A DNA stretch of 7,142 nt from DATFPQ01 sp035264765 (GTDB taxonomy: Bacteria; Actinomycetota; Actinomycetes; Actinomycetales; Angustibacteraceae), in assembly GCA_035264765.1 (NCBI GenBank), contig DATFPQ010000070.1:1-7142 (forward strand), written 5' to 3'. This document shows, in pieces, positions 4,384 to 7,142 of the stretch (position 1 is the first letter of the stretch; each line of letters begins with the position of its first letter). The translations under genes and the position numbers were made by a program. The notes under the pieces were generated by a model, which saw nothing but the letters and a program-made list of their open reading frames with translations, made no database searches and was not told the origin of the DNA.

Positions 4384-7121
4384 CCAGTCGCGAGGACGCC
4401 GGCCCCATCCTGAACGGGATCCCGAGCCAGCTGCCCGACACCGACCCCGAGGAGACCCAGGAGTGGCTGGAGTCCCTCGACGGCGTGCTCGACGAGAGGG
4501 GCCGCACTCGCACGCGGTACCTCATGCTCAAGCTGCTCGAGCGCGCCCGCGAGCGTCAGGTCGGCGTGCCGAGCCTGACCGCGACGGACTACATCAACAC
4601 GATCGGCCCGGAGTCCGAGCCGTGGTTCCCCGGCGACGAGGAGGTCGAGCGCCGGTACCGGGCGTGGCTGCGCTGGAACGCCGCGGTCATCGTCCACCGC
4701 GCGCAGCGCCCGGACATCAGCGTCGGCGGACACATCTCCAGCTACGCCTCCAGCGCCACGCTGTACGAGGTGGGGTTCAACCACTTCTTCCGAGGCCGTG
4801 ACCACGAGGGCGGCGGCGACCAGGTCTACATCCAGGGGCATGCCTCCCCGGGCATCTACGCCCGCGCCTACTTGGAGGGCCGGCTGACCGAGGACCAGCT
4901 CGACGGGTTCCGCCAGGAGCTCAGCCACCCGGGCGGCGGCATGCCGTCGTACCCGCACCCGCGGCTGATGCCGGACTTCTGGGAGTTCCCGACGGTGTCC
5001 ATGGGTCTGGGCCCGATGAACGCCATCTACCAGGCGCAGTTCAACAAGTACCTGCACAACCGGGGCATCAAGGACACCAGCCAGCAGCGGGTGTGGGCCT
5101 TCCTCGGCGACGGCGAGATGGACGAGCCGGAGAGCCGCGGCCTGCTGCACGTCGCCGCCTACGAGGAGCTCGACAACCTCACCTTCGTCGTCAACTGCAA
5201 CCTGCAGCGGCTGGACGGCCCGGTCCGCGGGAACGGCAAGATCATCCAGGAGCTGGAGGCGTCGTTCCGCGGCGCCGGCTGGAACGTCGTCAAGGCGATC
5301 TGGGGCCGCGAGTGGGACCCGCTGCTCGCGGCCGACCGCGACGGCGCCCTGGTGCACCTGATGAACGCCACCCCGGACGGCGACTACCAGACCTACCGGG
5401 CCAACGACGGCGCCTACATCCGCGAGCACTTCTTCGGGCGCGACCCGCGCACCCGCAGGATGGTCGAGCACCTGTCCGACGAGGACATCTGGAAGCTCAA
5501 GCGCGGCGGCCACGACTACCGCAAGGTCTACGCCGCGTACAAGGCCGCCACCGAGCAGGCCGGTCAGCCGACGGTGGTGCTGGCCCAGACCATCAAGGGC
5601 TACGGCCTCGGCCCGCACTTCGCCGGCCGCAACGCCACGCACCAGATGAAGAAGCTCACGCTCGACGACCTGAAGCTGCTGCGCGACAACCTGCGGATCC
5701 CGGTCAGCGACGCCCAGCTCGAGGCGGACCCGTACCTGCCGCCGTACTACAAGCCCGCGGACGACGACGAGGTGCTGCAGTACCTGCGCGAGCGGCGGGC
5801 CAAGCTCGGCGGGCCGCTCCCGGCGCGGCGCGCCAAGGCCCGGTCCGTGGCCCTGCCGCCGGAGAAGACGTACGACGTCGTCAAGCGCGGCTCGGGCAAG
5901 CAGCAGGTGGCGACGACGATGGCCTTCGTCCGGCTGCTCAAGGACCTGATGCGCGACAAGGAGTTCGGCCCGCGCGTCGTGCCCATCATCCCCGACGAGG
6001 CCCGCACCTTCGGCATAGACGCGTTCTTCGCCACGGCGAAGATCTACAACCCGCACGGCCAGAACTACGTGTCGGTCGACGCCGACCTGATGCTCGCGTA
6101 CAAGGAGTCGACATCCGGGCAGATCCTGCACGTCGGCATCAACGAGGCCGGCTCCGTCGCGGCCTTCACCGCGGCCGGCACGTCGTATGCCACGCACGGC
6201 GAGCCGATGATCCCGGTGTACGTCTTCTACTCGATGTTCGGCTTCCAGCGCACGGGCGACAGCATCTGGGCGGCCGCCGACCAGATGGCCCGCGGCTTCC
6301 TGGTCGGTGCCACGGCCGGACGGACCACCCTGACCGGGGAGGGGCTCCAGCATGGGGACGGCCACTCGCCGCTGCTGGCGTCGACCAACCCCGCGGTCGT
6401 CACGTACGACCCGGCGTACGGGTACGAGATCGGGCACATCGTCAAGGACGGCATCCGCCGCATGTACGGCGAGAACCCGGAGAACGTCTTCTACTACCTG
6501 ACGGTCTACAACGAGCCGATCGTCCAGCCGGTCGAGCCGGAGAACCTGGACGTGGCCTCGCTGCTGCGCGGGATGTACCTGCTGTCACCCGGCCACCAGA
6601 ACACCGGCCGCCCGCGCGTGCAGCTGCTCGCGTCCGGGGTGGCGGTGCCGTGGGCGCTGGAGGCGCAGGAGCTGCTGGGCCAGGACTTCGGGGTGGACGC
6701 CGACGTGTGGAGCGTCACGTCGTGGAACGAGCTGCGCCGCGACGGCCTGGCCGCCGACGAGCACGCGTTCCTGCACCCGGAGGAGCCGACACGCACGCCG
6801 TTCGTGACCTCGATGCTGTCCGCCATGCAGGGTCCGGCGGTCGGGGTCAGCGACTACATGCGCGCGGTGCCCGACCAGATCCGCGAGTGGGTGCCGACGC
6901 AGTACGCGACCCTCGGCGCGGACGGCTTCGCGATGTCCGACACGCGGCCGGCGGCGCGGCGGCACTTCCACATCGACGGCCCCTCGATCGCCGTCCGGGC
7001 GCTGCAGTCGCTGGCCGCGCGCGGTGAGGTGGAGGCCTCGGTGGCGCGGGACGCCGCGACGAAGTACCGGCTGCTCGACGTCACGGCGGGCACGTCCGGG
7101 AACGCGGGCGGCGACGCCTGA
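4380..7121 (+). CDS. aceE: Pyruvate dehydrogenase E1 component, homodimeric type
   Basis: This ThDP- and Mg-dependent enzyme decarboxylates pyruvate and passes the acetyl group to the lipoyl domain of E2, feeding acetyl-CoA into the TCA cycle and lipid synthesis. The 913-aa product is complete and of normal length (E. coli AceE is 887 aa). The ThDP fold motif runs from G-D-G-E-M-D-E-P-E-S (243-252) to N-C-N (272-274). Aligned by eye with E. coli AceE, the active-site residues are His118 (GGH, E. coli His106), His154 (QGH, His142), His421 in A-T-H-Q-M-K-K (His407), Glu589 in G-I-N-E-A-G (Glu571) and His658 in G-L-Q-H-G-D-G-H-S (His640). The N-terminal D-P-E-E-T-Q-E-W-L helix matches the region that contacts E2. 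The start is GTG 4380, with GAGAGAGGA (4366-4374) 5 nt upstream. No E2 or E3 gene adjoins, as is usual in actinobacteria, where E2/E3 lie elsewhere. Confidence 0.97.
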   Translation: MTSREDAGPILNGIPSQLPDTDPEETQEWLESLDGVLDERGRTRTRYLMLKLLERARERQVGVPSLTATDYINTIGPESEPWFPGDEEVERRYRAWLRWNAAVIVHRAQRPDISVGGHISSYASSATLYEVGFNHFFRGRDHEGGGDQVYIQGHASPGIYARAYLEGRLTEDQLDGFRQELSHPGGGMPSYPHPRLMPDFWEFPTVSMGLGPMNAIYQAQFNKYLHNRGIKDTSQQRVWAFLGDGEMDEPESRGLLHVAAYEELDNLTFVVNCNLQRLDGPVRGNGKIIQELEASFRGAGWNVVKAIWGREWDPLLAADRDGALVHLMNATPDGDYQTYRANDGAYIREHFFGRDPRTRRMVEHLSDEDIWKLKRGGHDYRKVYAAYKAATEQAGQPTVVLAQTIKGYGLGPHFAGRNATHQMKKLTLDDLKLLRDNLRIPVSDAQLEADPYLPPYYKPADDDEVLQYLRERRAKLGGPLPARRAKARSVALPPEKTYDVVKRGSGKQQVATTMAFVRLLKDLMRDKEFGPRVVPIIPDEARTFGIDAFFATAKIYNPHGQNYVSVDADLMLAYKESTSGQILHVGINEAGSVAAFTAAGTSYATHGEPMIPVYVFYSMFGFQRTGDSIWAAADQMARGFLVGATAGRTTLTGEGLQHGDGHSPLLASTNPAVVTYDPAYGYEIGHIVKDGIRRMYGENPENVFYYLTVYNEPIVQPVEPENLDVASLLRGMYLLSPGHQNTGRPRVQLLASGVAVPWALEAQELLGQDFGVDADVWSVTSWNELRRDGLAADEHAFLHPEEPTRTPFVTSMLSAMQGPAVGVSDYMRAVPDQIREWVPTQYATLGADGFAMSDTRPAARRHFHIDGPSIAVRALQSLAARGEVEASVARDAATKYRLLDVTAGTSGNAGGDA

Positions 7122-7142
7122 CGCCCGGGCGGCGTGCTCGTC

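Noticed and set aside
4286..4801. Plus-strand frame starting at ATG 4286 and running into aceE
   Set aside because: It overlaps the first 140 codons of aceE in another frame, and its Arg/Pro/His-rich translation has no family resemblance.
4167..6437. Long minus-strand open frame (756 codons) opposite aceE
   Set aside because: It is complementary to a clearly conserved enzyme gene, overlaps yjbQ, and its translation is a repetitive Val/Arg/Leu/Gly mix. It is a by-product of strong G/C third-position bias.
7121..7135. Small hairpin ACGCC-CGGGC-GGCGT directly after the aceE stop
   Set aside because: A 5-bp stem overlapping the stop codon, and the window ends a few bases later. Too weak to call a terminator.

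Overview
The window comes from a high-GC bacterium, and protein-level resemblance points to an actinobacterium. Almost all codon third positions are G or C, several starts are GTG, a homodimeric-type AceE stands without E2 or E3 genes beside it, and the transporter proteins look like the actinobacterial versions of their families. The genus cannot be fixed from the sequence alone.

Left part (1-3682): a compact plus-strand operon for a tripartite tricarboxylate transporter (TTT). The order is tctC (substrate-binding lipoprotein), tctB (small membrane subunit), tctA (large membrane subunit) and a small universal stress protein (Usp) gene. The junctions are a 2-nt gap, a 1-nt overlap (TGATG) and a 4-nt overlap (GTGA), so translational coupling is likely throughout. 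TctC would capture a carboxylate outside the membrane and TctA/TctB would import it. The Usp is probably an ATP-binding accessory or regulatory protein. At the extreme left edge a minus-strand gene appears to begin, with a good ribosome binding site. The roughly 180 bp between it and tctC would hold divergent promoters. A regulator of the transporter is the obvious guess, but only nine codons are visible.

Middle (3683-4379): the usp gene and a minus-strand yjbQ-family gene (UPF0047) converge on a perfect 17-bp inverted repeat with a 20-nt loop, probably a bidirectional terminator. The yjbQ gene and aceE diverge from a roughly 155-bp region holding a plausible aceE promoter. That region also holds a 26-codon upstream reading frame whose stop overlaps the aceE GTG start and which ends in Pro-Pro-stop.

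Right part (4380-7121): aceE, the complete ThDP-dependent E1 component of pyruvate dehydrogenase. The thiamin-diphosphate motif and the known catalytic histidines are intact. The window ends 21 bases after its stop.

No mobile element, CRISPR array, tRNA or rRNA was seen, and there is no gene-free gap over 300 bases. Most of the window is well-known gene families. The less ordinary points are the Usp coupled to a TTT transporter, the convergent hairpin, the short frame in front of aceE, and a thiamin-linked protein divergent from a thiamin-dependent enzyme.
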